This document shows, piece after piece, positions 1 through 8,678 of a stretch of 62,624 nucleotides of DNA (positions are counted from its first letter, which is position 1; each line of letters starts with the position of its first letter). The DNA is from Nitrosopumilaceae archaeon (lineage in GTDB: Archaea; Thermoproteota; Nitrososphaeria; Nitrososphaerales; Nitrosopumilaceae). The notes under the pieces are model-generated. The model searched no databases, was not told where the DNA came from, and saw only the letters and a program-made list of their open reading frames with translations. A program made the position numbers and the translations under genes. The stretch is taken from positions 1-62,624 of the forward strand of contig UYNY03000054.1 in assembly GCA_900620265.3 (NCBI GenBank), in the 5' to 3' direction.

Positions 1-79
1 TTTTTTTTTAATGATACGGCGACCACCGAGATCTACACTAGATCGCTCGTCGGCAGCGTCAGATGTGTATAAGAGACAG
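1..79 (+). other. Illumina P5/Nextera adapter contamination
   Basis: A T-run at 1-9 precedes the P5 flow-cell sequence (10-38), an 8-base i5 index TAGATCGC (39-46) and the Nextera Read 1 transposon end (47-79, ending in AAGAGACAG). This is library sequence, not genome. Its translation gives the artefact peptide MCIRDS at 63, so any gene call extended into it is wrong. Genomic sequence starts at 80. Confidence 0.98.
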
Positions 80-143
80 CACGTCCCCCCCACGCACGCC
101 CCCGGCCCGTAGGAATAAATCCGGGGGGCCGCCGGCCCCCGCC

Positions 144-320
144 ATGCCACTGATAACGGTCTCGATGTACCCCGGGCGCACGGCGGAGCAAAAATCCGAG
201 TACGCAAAAGAGGTCACAGAGTCGGCGGTCAGGATCCTCGGCACCAAGAGGGAGCACGTCATCGTCGTCTTTGACGAGCGGCCCCGCGAGGACTGGTACC
301 TGGCCGGCTCGCAGCTGTGA
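144..320 (+). CDS. 4-oxalocrotonate tautomerase family protein
   Basis: A 58-residue protein beginning MPLITVSMYPGR. Family members use the N-terminal proline, exposed after Met removal, as catalytic base. Counting from that Pro as residue 1, Arg11 and Trp50 match the positions known in 4-oxalocrotonate tautomerase. The length is typical of the small-subunit family, which works as an oligomer in the cytoplasm. The substrate cannot be told from sequence. The ATG at 144 is chosen because it places the proline at position 2; the frame stays open upstream only because of adapter sequence. A nitrilase-family gene follows 33 bp downstream in the same direction. Confidence 0.85.
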   Translation: MPLITVSMYPGRTAEQKSEYAKEVTESAVRILGTKREHVIVVFDERPREDWYLAGSQL

Positions 321-353
321 ATCTTTATTTGCCGCAGCCCCCGCCCCGCCCCC

Positions 354-1145
354 GTGAAGGCCGCCCTGGTCCAGATGAGGTCGTCGACTGACAAGCAGGG
401 GAACCTGGACCACGCCCTGGCGTCCATCAGGAGGGCGGCCGGGATGGGCGCCTCGCTCTGCGCGTTCCCGGAGTTCCTGATGGCCTACAGCCCAGAGTCC
501 CAGACCGCGGCGGGGCTCCGCAGGATCGCAGAGCCGGTGGCGGGCCCGTTCGTGGGGGCGATCGCGTCCGCCTCTGCCGAGCACGGCATCGACGTGGTGG
601 CCACCACGTACGAGCTGGGCGCCGGCGGCAGGATCTATGACACCTGCGTCGTGATATCGGCCGGCAGGATCGCCTCCAGGTACCGCAAGGTCCACCTGTA
701 CGACGCGCTCGGGTTCCGCGAGTCGGCAAAGCTGGCGCGCGGCGCCAGGCTGTCAAGCCCCGTCGACACCGGGATCGGAAGGATCGGCACGATGATCTGC
801 TACGACCTCCGGTTCCCAGAGGTGTCACGGCACCTCGCGCTGTCCGGCTCTGACGTGCTGGTGGCGCCATCGGCCTGGGTAAGGGGCCCGATGAAGACGG
901 AGCACTGGATCACGATGAACCGGGCGCGCGCCATGGAGAACGGCTGCTACGTGCTGGCCCCCGCCCAGGTCGGCAACATCTACTGCGGCCGCTCGCTGGC
1001 CGTCGACCCGTTCGGCCGCGTCATCGCCGACATGGGGTCAAGGCGCGGCATCAAGATCGTGCAGATTGATCCCGAAAAGGTAAAGAGCACTAGGAGGTCC
1101 CTGCCGCTGCTCTCCGGGAGGCGGCCCTCCGCCTACCGGTCCTAG
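354..1145 (+). CDS. Carbon-nitrogen hydrolase (nitrilase superfamily)
   Basis: A 263-residue single-domain amidase-type hydrolase with a GTG start. The Glu-Lys-Cys triad of the superfamily is visible: Glu40 in CAFPEFL, Lys112 in YRKVHLYD and Cys149 in MICYDLRFPE. The length and the motif CYDLRFPE fit the branch containing omega-amidase/Nit2 and other carbamoyl or amide hydrolases; I cannot assign a substrate. Its last 56 bases overlap the 3' end of the convergent zinc-ribbon gene on the other strand. It may be co-transcribed with the tautomerase just upstream. Confidence 0.9.
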   Translation: MKAALVQMRSSTDKQGNLDHALASIRRAAGMGASLCAFPEFLMAYSPESQTAAGLRRIAEPVAGPFVGAIASASAEHGIDVVATTYELGAGGRIYDTCVVISAGRIASRYRKVHLYDALGFRESAKLARGARLSSPVDTGIGRIGTMICYDLRFPEVSRHLALSGSDVLVAPSAWVRGPMKTEHWITMNRARAMENGCYVLAPAQVGNIYCGRSLAVDPFGRVIADMGSRRGIKIVQIDPEKVKSTRRSLPLLSGRRPSAYRS

Positions 1146-1818
1146 GCGCGGGCCTGGATCTCGTACCCGACTTTGGCCGCGCCTTTCGTACGGTCTTTGG
1201 CCGCGTCTTGGTCCTGCCCCTTGATCCCGACGCGGATCTTGACGCTGCCTTTGATCCTGTCCTGGATCCGGCCCCGCGCACCATCCTTGATCTGCCGGAC
1301 GCCCCCTTTGATCCTGTCCTGGATCTGGTCCCGCGTCCCCGGGATCCGGCCGGCGTCCCCTTGGATCCAGGCTTTGATCTTGTCCGGCGCGCCGCCCCGG
1401 ATCCGGCCGGCGTCCCCGCCCCCGCCGACCTCGGGCACGATATGTTCGAGCACTTGCGGCTCCACTTTTGCGTCCTTGCATACCTGTAGATGACCTCGGG
1501 CCACCGGCACGACGGGCACGGCGTCTTTGTGCCGCGCAGCCTCGCCCTCTGGTAGAGGGGCGAGGAGGCCGTGCACCCGCCGTAAAAGTTCGTGCACCCC
1601 ATGAACCTCTTGCCCGTCCCGGGCGATCTTACCACCCGCAGCTGCCCCGCCCCGCAGGCCGGGCACGGGACCAGCCCGCCGGCCGGCGTCCCCGTCCCCA
1701 GTATCGAGTACTTGCCGGCCGAGAACGCCACGAACCCGTCCCTGTCCATATACTGGGCTATCTCCCTCCTCAGCCTCCCGGGGCCCTGCCCCGTGGCCCG
1801 CACCGTGTGGACCGCCAT
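1090..1818 (-). CDS. Topoisomerase-type zinc-ribbon protein with basic repetitive tail
   Basis: About 242 residues from the ATG at 1818. The N-terminal half has Cys pairs of the topoisomerase I C-terminal zinc-finger type (CPACG, CTNFYGGC, CPSCRW, CSNISC), which bind nucleic acid. From about residue 130 to the end the protein is a low-complexity Arg/Lys/Ser/Gly/Thr/Ala tail, encoded by imperfect DNA repeats of a GGATCCGGCCGGCGTCCCC-like block (1240-1430). The start is preferred over upstream ones because a T-rich box lies 22-30 nt before it. The tail overlaps the end of the nitrilase-family gene. The role is inferred to be DNA or RNA binding. Confidence 0.65.
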   Translation of the reverse strand: MAVHTVRATGQGPGRLRREIAQYMDRDGFVAFSAGKYSILGTGTPAGGLVPCPACGAGQLRVVRSPGTGKRFMGCTNFYGGCTASSPLYQRARLRGTKTPCPSCRWPEVIYRYARTQKWSRKCSNISCPRSAGAGTPAGSGAARRTRSKPGSKGTPAGSRGRGTRSRTGSKGASGRSRMVRGAGSRTGSKAASRSASGSRGRTKTRPKTVRKARPKSGTRSRPAPRTGRRRAASRRAAAGTS

Positions 1819-1839
1819 GCCGCGCCCGCCGGGCCACGC

Positions 1840-1860
1840 CCCTAAAACGATTTTTATAGG
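1840..1860. promoter_or_regulatory. Divergent promoter pair
   Basis: The 62-bp gap between two divergent genes holds a plus-strand box TTTTTATA (1851-1858), 23-30 nt before the thiolase GTG, and a minus-strand box CGTTTTAGGG (1840-1849), 22-31 nt before the zinc-ribbon ATG. The spacing is that of archaeal TATA boxes serving leaderless transcripts. Confidence 0.6.
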
Positions 1861-1880
1861 GAGATCCGGGGCCCCGCCGC

Positions 1881-3032
1881 GTGAGGAACGTCTGCGTGCT
1901 GGGGGCCGGCAGCACCCGGTACGGCAAGCTTGACGACTCGATATCTGATATAGCGGCCCAGGCCTCGGCAGACGCCATACAGGGCGCCGGCATCTCACCC
2001 AAGGATATCGAGGCATCCTACATCGCCAACGTCTTCGGGGTGGCCGACAAGCAGGTGCACCTCGGGCCCGTCCTGATGAGCACGCTTGGCATCCCCGACC
2101 GCCCCTCCCTCTCCATCGAGTCGGCTTGCGGCAGCGGCTCGATAGCGTTCCGCGAGGCGTACGCCAACGTGGCCGGCGGGTTCTACGACTGCGTCATAGC
2201 GACCGGCGTCGAAAAGGTGACGCACACCGGCACCAACTGGACGACCACCTACTTTGCCTACTGCTCTGACTTTTTCTACGAGGGCCAGGCCGGCGCCTCG
2301 TTCCCCGGGCTGTTCGCCTCGATGGCGCGCGCCTATATCGAGGAGTTCAAGATAACCGAGGAGGACCTGGCGGCCGTCGCCGTAAAGAACCACGAGAACG
2401 GCGCAAAGAACCCAAAGGCGCACCTCCGCAAGGGGATCACCGTCGAGGATGTCATGAGCTCGGCCGTCGTCGCAAGCCCGCTAAAGCTCTACGACTGCTG
2501 CCCGTTCTCCGACGGCGCAAGCTCCGTCATACTCTGCACCGAGGAGTTTGCAAAGAGCCACGGCAAGTACGTCCGCGTGGTCGGATCCGGCAGGGGCGGC
2601 TCGCCGGCCGCGCTCCAGGGCAGGGAGCGCCTGACCACCATCCCCAGCACGAAGATAGCGGCAAAGCAGGCCTACGAGATGGCCGGCATCACCCCCGACA
2701 AGGTGGACTTTGCAGAGGTGCACGACTGCTTTACGATCGCAGAGGTCGTCGACACGGAGGACCTCGGGTTCTTTGAAAAGGGGACCGGCGCGAGGGCGGC
2801 CGCGGACGGCCGCACCGGCCTCAACTCTGACATCCCGGTCAACCCGTCAGGCGGCCTAAAGTCAAAGGGCCACCCCATCGGGGCCACCGGCATCGGCCAG
2901 GTCGCAGAGGCGTACGACCAGCTGACCGGCCGGGCCGGCGAGAGGTCCGTGAGGGGGGCCGAGGTGGGCCTCACGCACAACTTTGGGGCGACGGGGGCCA
3001 GCTGCGCAGTCCACCTCTTTGCCCGGCCATGA
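1881..3032 (+). CDS. Acetyl-CoA C-acetyltransferase (archaeal SCP-x-type thiolase)
   Basis: A 383-residue thiolase with a GTG start. The nucleophile is Cys83 in IESACGSGS; the C-terminal catalytic region shows GGLKSKGHPIGATG and CAVHLF. In archaea this thiolase type condenses two acetyl-CoA to acetoacetyl-CoA for the mevalonate pathway and is physically coupled to a DUF35 OB-fold protein and HMG-CoA synthase. In ammonia-oxidising Thaumarchaeota a similar enzyme also cleaves acetoacetyl-CoA in the 3-hydroxypropionate/4-hydroxybutyrate cycle. The DUF35 partner follows with a 4-base ATGA overlap, which supports the assignment. Confidence 0.92.
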   Translation: MRNVCVLGAGSTRYGKLDDSISDIAAQASADAIQGAGISPKDIEASYIANVFGVADKQVHLGPVLMSTLGIPDRPSLSIESACGSGSIAFREAYANVAGGFYDCVIATGVEKVTHTGTNWTTTYFAYCSDFFYEGQAGASFPGLFASMARAYIEEFKITEEDLAAVAVKNHENGAKNPKAHLRKGITVEDVMSSAVVASPLKLYDCCPFSDGASSVILCTEEFAKSHGKYVRVVGSGRGGSPAALQGRERLTTIPSTKIAAKQAYEMAGITPDKVDFAEVHDCFTIAEVVDTEDLGFFEKGTGARAAADGRTGLNSDIPVNPSGGLKSKGHPIGATGIGQVAEAYDQLTGRAGERSVRGAEVGLTHNFGATGASCAVHLFARP

Positions 3033-3394
3033 CCCCCAAGGAGAGGATGGCCGAGTGCGCAAGGCGGGGCAGGTTCCTCGCCGCCTCCTGCTCCAAGTGC
3101 TCGAGGACCAACCCCTGCACGGCCCGCTTCTGCCCCTCGTGCGGCAGCCCCGACAGCGAGCCGGTCGAGATGGAGGGGACGGGCAGGGTGGCCACCTATA
3201 CGATCATCACCGTCCCGCCCGCCGGGTTCGAGGAGCACGTCCCGTACGCGTTCGTCGTGATGGCCCTTGACGGGTCCGACCTCCGGATATCGGGGTTCAT
3301 GGCCGGGATCTCGGCCCCGGCCGACCTGCCGGTCGGCTCGCCGGCCCGGATAGCCGGCTTTGACGAGCGCGGGATCATCCTCGAGCGAACATAA
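3029..3394 (+). CDS. DUF35 zinc-ribbon/OB-fold protein
   Basis: A 121-residue acyl-CoA-associated scaffold protein. An N-terminal rubredoxin-like zinc ribbon (CSKCSR and CPSCGS, about residues 17-37) is followed by an OB fold (VATYTIITVPPAGF through IAGFDERGIILE). Family knowledge: these proteins bridge thiolase and HMG-CoA synthase in archaea so that acetoacetyl-CoA is channelled. The start overlaps the thiolase stop (ATGA), giving translational coupling. Confidence 0.9.
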   Translation: MTPKERMAECARRGRFLAASCSKCSRTNPCTARFCPSCGSPDSEPVEMEGTGRVATYTIITVPPAGFEEHVPYAFVVMALDGSDLRISGFMAGISAPADLPVGSPARIAGFDERGIILERT

Positions 3395-3460
3395 TTTAAC
3401 ACCCGGTTCACAAATTGTGGCCGACCACCCTTTTATCAGGGCCCGGCCCGTGATCATCCG

Positions 3461-3622
3461 ATGTCAGTCGAGGTCGTCTGCGGCAAGTGCGGGGAGCGGA
3501 TAGCCCTGATGAAGATGCTAAAGCCGCTCCGGGACGTCACCTCAAAGCACGGGGGCCGGTGCCCCCACTGCGGGCAGCGCCTCTCGCCCTCGGAGTTCTC
3601 GCTGGACGCCGCCGGGGCATGA
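3461..3622 (+). CDS. Small zinc-ribbon protein
   Basis: A 53-residue protein with two Cys pairs, VCGKCGE near the start and CPHCGQ at residues 34-37, separated by a basic helix. A T-rich box (CTTTTATC, about 3430-3437) lies 25-30 nt before the ATG, so it has its own promoter. It sits between the thiolase operon and the wHTH/ATP-cone gene. The Cys spacing indicates a zinc-binding microprotein; the function is unknown. Confidence 0.6.
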   Translation: MSVEVVCGKCGERIALMKMLKPLRDVTSKHGGRCPHCGQRLSPSEFSLDAAGA

Positions 3623-3662
3623 TACACAAGTCTTATTTACCACCCGTCCGGCCGTAGGCCCG

Positions 3663-5747
3663 TTGGAGCTGAGCAGCGAGGTAGCAGAGCCCCGGCAGGG
3701 GGGCACCGTCCAGCCGTCCTCGCGCCGCGTCCGGATGATCTTCTCCGTGATGGCAAGCCCCAACCGGATCGAGATCCTCCGGATCCTCAACTCAAAGGGC
3801 CCCCTCACCTACTCTGAGCTAAAGTCGCTTGCCGGCTTCAAGTCCAAGAAGGAGAGCGGCAAGTTCGCCTACCACCTCCGCAAGCTCCTAAAGCAGCAGC
3901 TCGTCTCGCTCAACCGGGCCGAGAAGAGGTATACCATCACCAACCTCGGCAAGCTGGTCCTCAGCCTGGCCCGCCAGATAGAGGAGCGCTCGGTGATCGA
4001 GAACGGCAAGATGTACGTGAGGACCTCGTCGGGGTCCATCGAGGAGTTCAAGGCCCACAAGATAGCCCAGTCGATGATCCGCGAGGGCAGCCTCCCCATG
4101 GAGATGGCCGAAAAGTTCGCCCAGGAGGTCGAGAACCGGATCTACAAGAACCAGACGACCTACCTGACCGGCCCCCTCATCCGCGAGATGGTAAACTCCG
4201 TGCTGCTCGAGCACCACCAGGAGGAGTACCGCAGCAAGATGTCCCGGCTGGGCATGCCCGTCGGCGACGTGGCCGCCATGCTCTCCAACCTCGACGGGGC
4301 CGGCAGCGGGGCCGAGGGGATCCTGCTCGAGGCCGGCCAGAGGATATTCGCCGAGAGGCTGCTTGCGAACCTGCTCCCAAAGGACGTGGCCGACTCGCAC
4401 CTGTCAGGCGACCTGCACATATCGAGCCCCGGCACGTGGTCGCTCATACCGGACACGGTCTTTGTCAACATACGGGACCTCGTGGACGGCGGGCTGAACC
4501 TCGGCGGCAAGCACCTCGGCGTCTCGCGCGTGCCGGCATCGCGCCAGCTTGGCGACGTGGCCGGGCTTGCCACCATCATACTGTCGCTGCTCCCGCGCGA
4601 GGCATCGCGCGAGGTCGTGCTTGACGGGCTCGTCCCGATGCTCTCAAAGTTCAAGGCGGAGGCGGACCTCGTGCAGAAGATCACCGGCATGTTCGCCATA
4701 TCGTCGGCCTCGCAGAGGTACGACCGCCCCGGCACCGTCGTCTCCGTGCGCCTGCAGCTAGGTCAGGACCTGAAGGTCGTCCAGGCGATCATCGCCGCGT
4801 ACGCCGCGTACGTGCGCATGACGCCGGTGCCGCGCATCGGGCTCGTCATAGATCATGAAAAGGGGCGCGTCTCTGACGTCTCGGGCGCGGTCTCGGAGGT
4901 CGTCTCGACCGGCGGGCTCGTCACGTTCGCAAAGGGCCAGTCGTCAGTCTACGGGATCACCGGGACCGAGCCCAAGGCCTCAAAGGTGTCAATCTCCCTC
5001 GAGTCGGTCTCGGTGAACCTGCCGCGCCTTGCCTTCGAGTCAAACAACGACGAGACGTACCTGCGCGCGCGCCTCCTGCTCCTGATGAAGCCCGTACTGT
5101 CGTCCATGGACGCCCGCAAGAAGGAGGTCTCCGACCTGACGACGCGCGGCCTCAACCCGCTGCTCGCAAAGTGCACCCAGTACATGCAGCGCAGCTCCGT
5201 CTCGATCTCGATCAACCTGGTCGGCCTCGACGAGGCCGTGTTCGGGATCCTGGGCCTGAGGGAGGAGGCGGCCCGCAAGGTGCTCTTTGACGTGGTAAAG
5301 ACGGCCTCTGACGTGGCGTCCAAAAAGTCAAAGGAGCTCGGCGTCCCCATCAGCGTCTGCATGACCGAGGCCGCCGGCTCGTCCCGCCTGGTCCGGCTCG
5401 ACGCCGAAAAGTACGGCAAGAACGCCGTCCCCAACGCGATGGACGACGGCCCCTATACGGAGGGGGCCTGGGTCGACCCCTCCCAGATCAAGGGGATGAC
5501 CGCCCAGAGCGAGCAGATAGAGCGGTGCCGGAGCCTCTCAAAGGAGCTGGCAGGCGGCCTCCTGGTCAGGCTGCCCTTTGCCGCCTCGGCAGGCCCCGAC
5601 GATATAAAGGCGGCAGTCGAAAAGGCCGCCTCCCTCCTGCCCGTGTTCAGGCCCTCCAAAAAGGTGCCCGTCTGCGGCGAGTGCGGCTACAAGGAGAAGC
5701 CGTTCGAGGACAGGTGCCCCCGCTGCAAGTCGCCCTTCCTGGTCTGA
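3663..5747 (+). CDS. wHTH / ATP-cone / NrdD-like protein, candidate RNR regulator
   Basis: 694 residues with a TTG start. Order: ArsR-type winged helix (about 25-105, ASPNRIEILRILNSKGPLTY), ATP-cone (about 117-205, EEFKAHKIAQSMIREG), a long region resembling class III ribonucleotide reductase (about 240-650) and a C-terminal zinc ribbon (CGECGY, CPRCKS). The protein ends right after the ribbon, so the glycyl-radical loop of active NrdD enzymes is absent and catalysis by that route is unlikely. The class II reductase gene follows in the same direction. A dATP/ATP-sensing repressor analogous to bacterial NrdR, which also joins a zinc ribbon to an ATP-cone, is my inference. Confidence 0.75.
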   Translation: MELSSEVAEPRQGGTVQPSSRRVRMIFSVMASPNRIEILRILNSKGPLTYSELKSLAGFKSKKESGKFAYHLRKLLKQQLVSLNRAEKRYTITNLGKLVLSLARQIEERSVIENGKMYVRTSSGSIEEFKAHKIAQSMIREGSLPMEMAEKFAQEVENRIYKNQTTYLTGPLIREMVNSVLLEHHQEEYRSKMSRLGMPVGDVAAMLSNLDGAGSGAEGILLEAGQRIFAERLLANLLPKDVADSHLSGDLHISSPGTWSLIPDTVFVNIRDLVDGGLNLGGKHLGVSRVPASRQLGDVAGLATIILSLLPREASREVVLDGLVPMLSKFKAEADLVQKITGMFAISSASQRYDRPGTVVSVRLQLGQDLKVVQAIIAAYAAYVRMTPVPRIGLVIDHEKGRVSDVSGAVSEVVSTGGLVTFAKGQSSVYGITGTEPKASKVSISLESVSVNLPRLAFESNNDETYLRARLLLLMKPVLSSMDARKKEVSDLTTRGLNPLLAKCTQYMQRSSVSISINLVGLDEAVFGILGLREEAARKVLFDVVKTASDVASKKSKELGVPISVCMTEAAGSSRLVRLDAEKYGKNAVPNAMDDGPYTEGAWVDPSQIKGMTAQSEQIERCRSLSKELAGGLLVRLPFAASAGPDDIKAAVEKAASLLPVFRPSKKVPVCGECGYKEKPFEDRCPRCKSPFLV

Positions 5748-5921
5748 TGCGCGATCATCGGCGGGGGCCCGTCTGCCGCCGCCAATCCCCCTAGCGGCCC
5801 CCGGCCCCGCCGGGGCCCCCTCCAGGCATCCTGCGCGATCATCGTCCCCCTTCCATCGGGATCGGAGCGGTGTCAAGGTTTTTGGACTCGGTGATCCAAT
5901 TCTGTTGAGGGATCATTTATA
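5748..5921 (+). promoter_or_regulatory. nrdJ upstream region with repeated and inverted sites
   Basis: This region holds two direct copies of TGCGCGATCATCG (5748-5760 and 5832-5844) and an inverted repeat TGATCC/GGATCA (5892-5897 and 5910-5915) abutting a TATA-like box ATTTATA (5915-5921), which lies 37-43 nt before the reductase GTG. Operators placed against the TATA box usually repress in archaea. The upstream wHTH/ATP-cone protein is the obvious candidate binder, by inference. Confidence 0.45.
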
Positions 5922-5957
5922 GACGCCGCATTCTGACCCTCCCCTGAGGACGAAATA

Positions 5958-8600
5958 GTGGCAGCCAATCAGATCGAGGACTCGGCAATCTTGGAAATCC
6001 GCAAGAGAAGCGGCTCATTCACCGAATTTGACCGGGCAAAGATCTCAAACGCCATCTTCAAGGCCTTTGCAGCCTCCTCCAAGGGGGACCACGACCTGGC
6101 CGACCAGCTGGCCGGCAAGGTGGTCGACAAGCTCGTCCAGGGCGGCTTTTCGGGCTCCCTAAAGCCGTCCGTCGAGGACATCCAGGACATGGTCGAGTCG
6201 ACCCTCATCGAGGGCGGGCACAGCGAGATCGCAAAGGCATACATCATCTACAGGCACGAGCGCCGCAAGGTCCGCGAGGAAAAGATGAAGCTGCTCAACC
6301 TGAGGGAGATGGACCCCGTCTCCAAGGAGTTCGACCTCAACTGCCTCCGGGTCCTGGCGTCAAGATACCTGATGAGGAACGGCAGGAACGAGATCACAGA
6401 GTCGCCGACTGCCATGTTCGAGAGGGTCGCCGTGCTCGTGACGATCGGCGACCTGATGTACGACCAGGAGCTCTATGACAAGGCCGGCAACTCGCCCCAG
6501 GACCCCGCCGAGGCCCGCTCGTACCTTGAAAAGCTCGACGCCTTTGACGGCAAGCTGGCAATCGGCAGGTACCACCTCAACAAGTGGCACTTTAGGTCGG
6601 TCATCACCCACTATGCGACGCTGGCAGAGGCAGGCCGCATGAAGGTCGGCTTCAAGCAGCTGCTCACGATGCTGGCCTCAAAGCAGCTGGCAAGGTTCGA
6701 GGAGCGGGTCACCGAGTACTATACGATGATGGCCTCGCAGGACTTTCTGCCCAACTCGCCGACCATGATGAACGCCGGGGGGCGCCTAGGGCAGCTCTCC
6801 GCCTGCTTTGTGCTGGCCATGGAGGACCACATGGAGGAGATCATGAAGTCGACGTCTGATGCGGCCCTCATCTTCAAGTCCGGCGGGGGCGTGGGCATCA
6901 ACTATTCGGACCTGCGCGAGGAGGGGGACATCGTGGCGTCGACCTCGGGGGTCGCCTCGGGGCCCGTCTCGTTCATGAACATCATAAACACGGTCACCGA
7001 GGTGGTAAAGCAGGGCGGCAAGAGGCGGGGAGCCAACATGGGGATCCTCGAGGCGTGGCACCCGGACGTCGAAAAGTTCGTCTCGAACAAGACCGAGCCC
7101 GGCGTGCTTGAGAACTTTAACGTCAGCGTGGGCATCTGGGAGGACTTTTGGCACGCGCTCGTCGACGGCAAGGACGGCACGTACGTGCTGCGCAGCCCGC
7201 GGGACCGGCGCCCGGTAAAGGAGGTCAACGCGCACCAGCTCATCGACCACATCGCGCTATCGGCCTGGCGCAGCGCCGAGCCGGGCCTGATCTTCTTCGA
7301 CCAGATAAACAAGTACAACGTCTTTGCAAAGGCGAGGCAGGCCCCGCTCCGCGCCACCAACCCGTGCGGCGAGCAGAGCCTCTACCCGTACGAGTCGTGC
7401 AACCTCGGGTCCATCAACCTTGCCAACCTGGTAAAGAGGCGCGCCGACGGCACGTACGAGTTCGACTGGCAGAGGTACGAGGAGGTCATCCGCAAGACGA
7501 CGCGCTTTTTGGACAACATCATCGACGTGAACCACTATCCGGTCGAGGAGATCGACCGCGCCTCGCGCGACTCGCGCAGGATCGGGCTCGGCGTGATGGG
7601 CGTGGCCGACCTGCTGTACAAGCTGCGCATACCGTACAACTCGCGCGAGGGGTACGAACTCCAGTCAAGGCTCGCCGAGGCGCTCACCTATTATTCCATG
7701 GAGGAGAGCGTCGCGCTCGCAAAGTCGCGCGGCGAGTTCCCGCTCTGCTCAAAGACCGAGTACCCCGACGGCAAGATACCGGTCGCCGGGTACTATGAAA
7801 AGCCTCCAGAGACGCACTCGTTCGAGTGGGACGCGCTCATCGACAAGATCAAAAAATACGGCATACGCAACGTGCTTACCACGACGGTGGCCCCGACCGG
7901 CACGCTCTCCATGATAGCTGACTGCTCGAACGGGATGGAGCCGGCGTTCGCGCTCGCGTTCGAAAAGCGCGTCACCGTCGGGCGGTTCTTTTACACCAAC
8001 AAGATAATGGAGGCCGTGCTAAAGGAGAACGGCCTCTACAACGACGAGATACTCGAAAAGATCGCAAAGAACTACGGGTCGCTGCGCGGCATACCCGAGA
8101 TACCGAGGTGGATGCAGGACGTCTTCGTGACCGCCATGGACATACACTGGGCCGACCACCTGGTCGCCCAGTCCGTCTGGCAGGACTGGATAGGCAACGC
8201 GATCGCAAAGACGATAAACATGCCCTACGACGTCACGGCCGAGGACGTAAAGGCGGCCTACCTGCTTGCGCACGAGCTCGGCCTCAAGGGGATCACCGTC
8301 TACAGGGACGGCTCGAGGCACAAGCAGGTGCTACACATGCCAGATGACAGCTCAAAGAGGTTCACCGTCGAGCCGACCCGGGCGGTCCTCGAGCAGGTGT
8401 CCCGCATGACAAACCCGTACATAAAGTCGCAGGTCAGCGCGGCGCTCGCCATAAAGCAGCACGAGGAGGAGATCGTCGCAGAGCCCCCAAAGGAGGAGCT
8501 GCCCGACGACCAGCTCTGCCCCACCTGCAAGAACGCCCTCGTCTTTGCAGAGGGGTGCAGCACGTGCATCGAGTGCGGCTACAGCGGATGCTCTGCCTGA
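5958..8600 (+). CDS. nrdJ: Ribonucleotide reductase, adenosylcobalamin-dependent (class II)
   Basis: 880 residues with a GTG start. It reduces ribonucleotides to deoxyribonucleotides using an adenosylcobalamin-generated thiyl radical. An N-terminal ATP-cone (about 10-105) gives allosteric control. Visible RNR core motifs are NSPTMMNAGG, NPCGEQSLYPYESCNLGSIN and APTGTLSMIADCSNGMEP. The C-terminal Cys-rich tail (CPTCKNAL, CSTCIECGYSGC) matches the redox-active or zinc tail of this class. The sequence is continuous, with no intein. It follows the putative regulator and the inverted repeats described upstream. Confidence 0.95.
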   Translation: MAANQIEDSAILEIRKRSGSFTEFDRAKISNAIFKAFAASSKGDHDLADQLAGKVVDKLVQGGFSGSLKPSVEDIQDMVESTLIEGGHSEIAKAYIIYRHERRKVREEKMKLLNLREMDPVSKEFDLNCLRVLASRYLMRNGRNEITESPTAMFERVAVLVTIGDLMYDQELYDKAGNSPQDPAEARSYLEKLDAFDGKLAIGRYHLNKWHFRSVITHYATLAEAGRMKVGFKQLLTMLASKQLARFEERVTEYYTMMASQDFLPNSPTMMNAGGRLGQLSACFVLAMEDHMEEIMKSTSDAALIFKSGGGVGINYSDLREEGDIVASTSGVASGPVSFMNIINTVTEVVKQGGKRRGANMGILEAWHPDVEKFVSNKTEPGVLENFNVSVGIWEDFWHALVDGKDGTYVLRSPRDRRPVKEVNAHQLIDHIALSAWRSAEPGLIFFDQINKYNVFAKARQAPLRATNPCGEQSLYPYESCNLGSINLANLVKRRADGTYEFDWQRYEEVIRKTTRFLDNIIDVNHYPVEEIDRASRDSRRIGLGVMGVADLLYKLRIPYNSREGYELQSRLAEALTYYSMEESVALAKSRGEFPLCSKTEYPDGKIPVAGYYEKPPETHSFEWDALIDKIKKYGIRNVLTTTVAPTGTLSMIADCSNGMEPAFALAFEKRVTVGRFFYTNKIMEAVLKENGLYNDEILEKIAKNYGSLRGIPEIPRWMQDVFVTAMDIHWADHLVAQSVWQDWIGNAIAKTINMPYDVTAEDVKAAYLLAHELGLKGITVYRDGSRHKQVLHMPDDSSKRFTVEPTRAVLEQVSRMTNPYIKSQVSAALAIKQHEEEIVAEPPKEELPDDQLCPTCKNALVFAEGCSTCIECGYSGCSA

Positions 8601-8678
8601 CCGCGCCAATCCCGCCAAGCTCGGGGTGGATCAAAGCTGATCACCGGGGTTCATTTGTGATGCCGCCTGGGACGCGCC

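Noticed and set aside
33-695. Minus- and plus-strand frames crossing bases 1-79
   Set aside because: Parts of these frames come from adapter sequence; the real tautomerase starts at 144.
5748-5957. Cobalamin riboswitch upstream of the B12-dependent reductase
   Set aside because: No B12-box-like element is visible and cobalamin riboswitches are not established in archaea; protein-mediated control is more likely.
5958-8600. Intein in the ribonucleotide reductase
   Set aside because: Length and continuous motifs fit a standard class II enzyme; no HINT or homing-endonuclease segment is seen.
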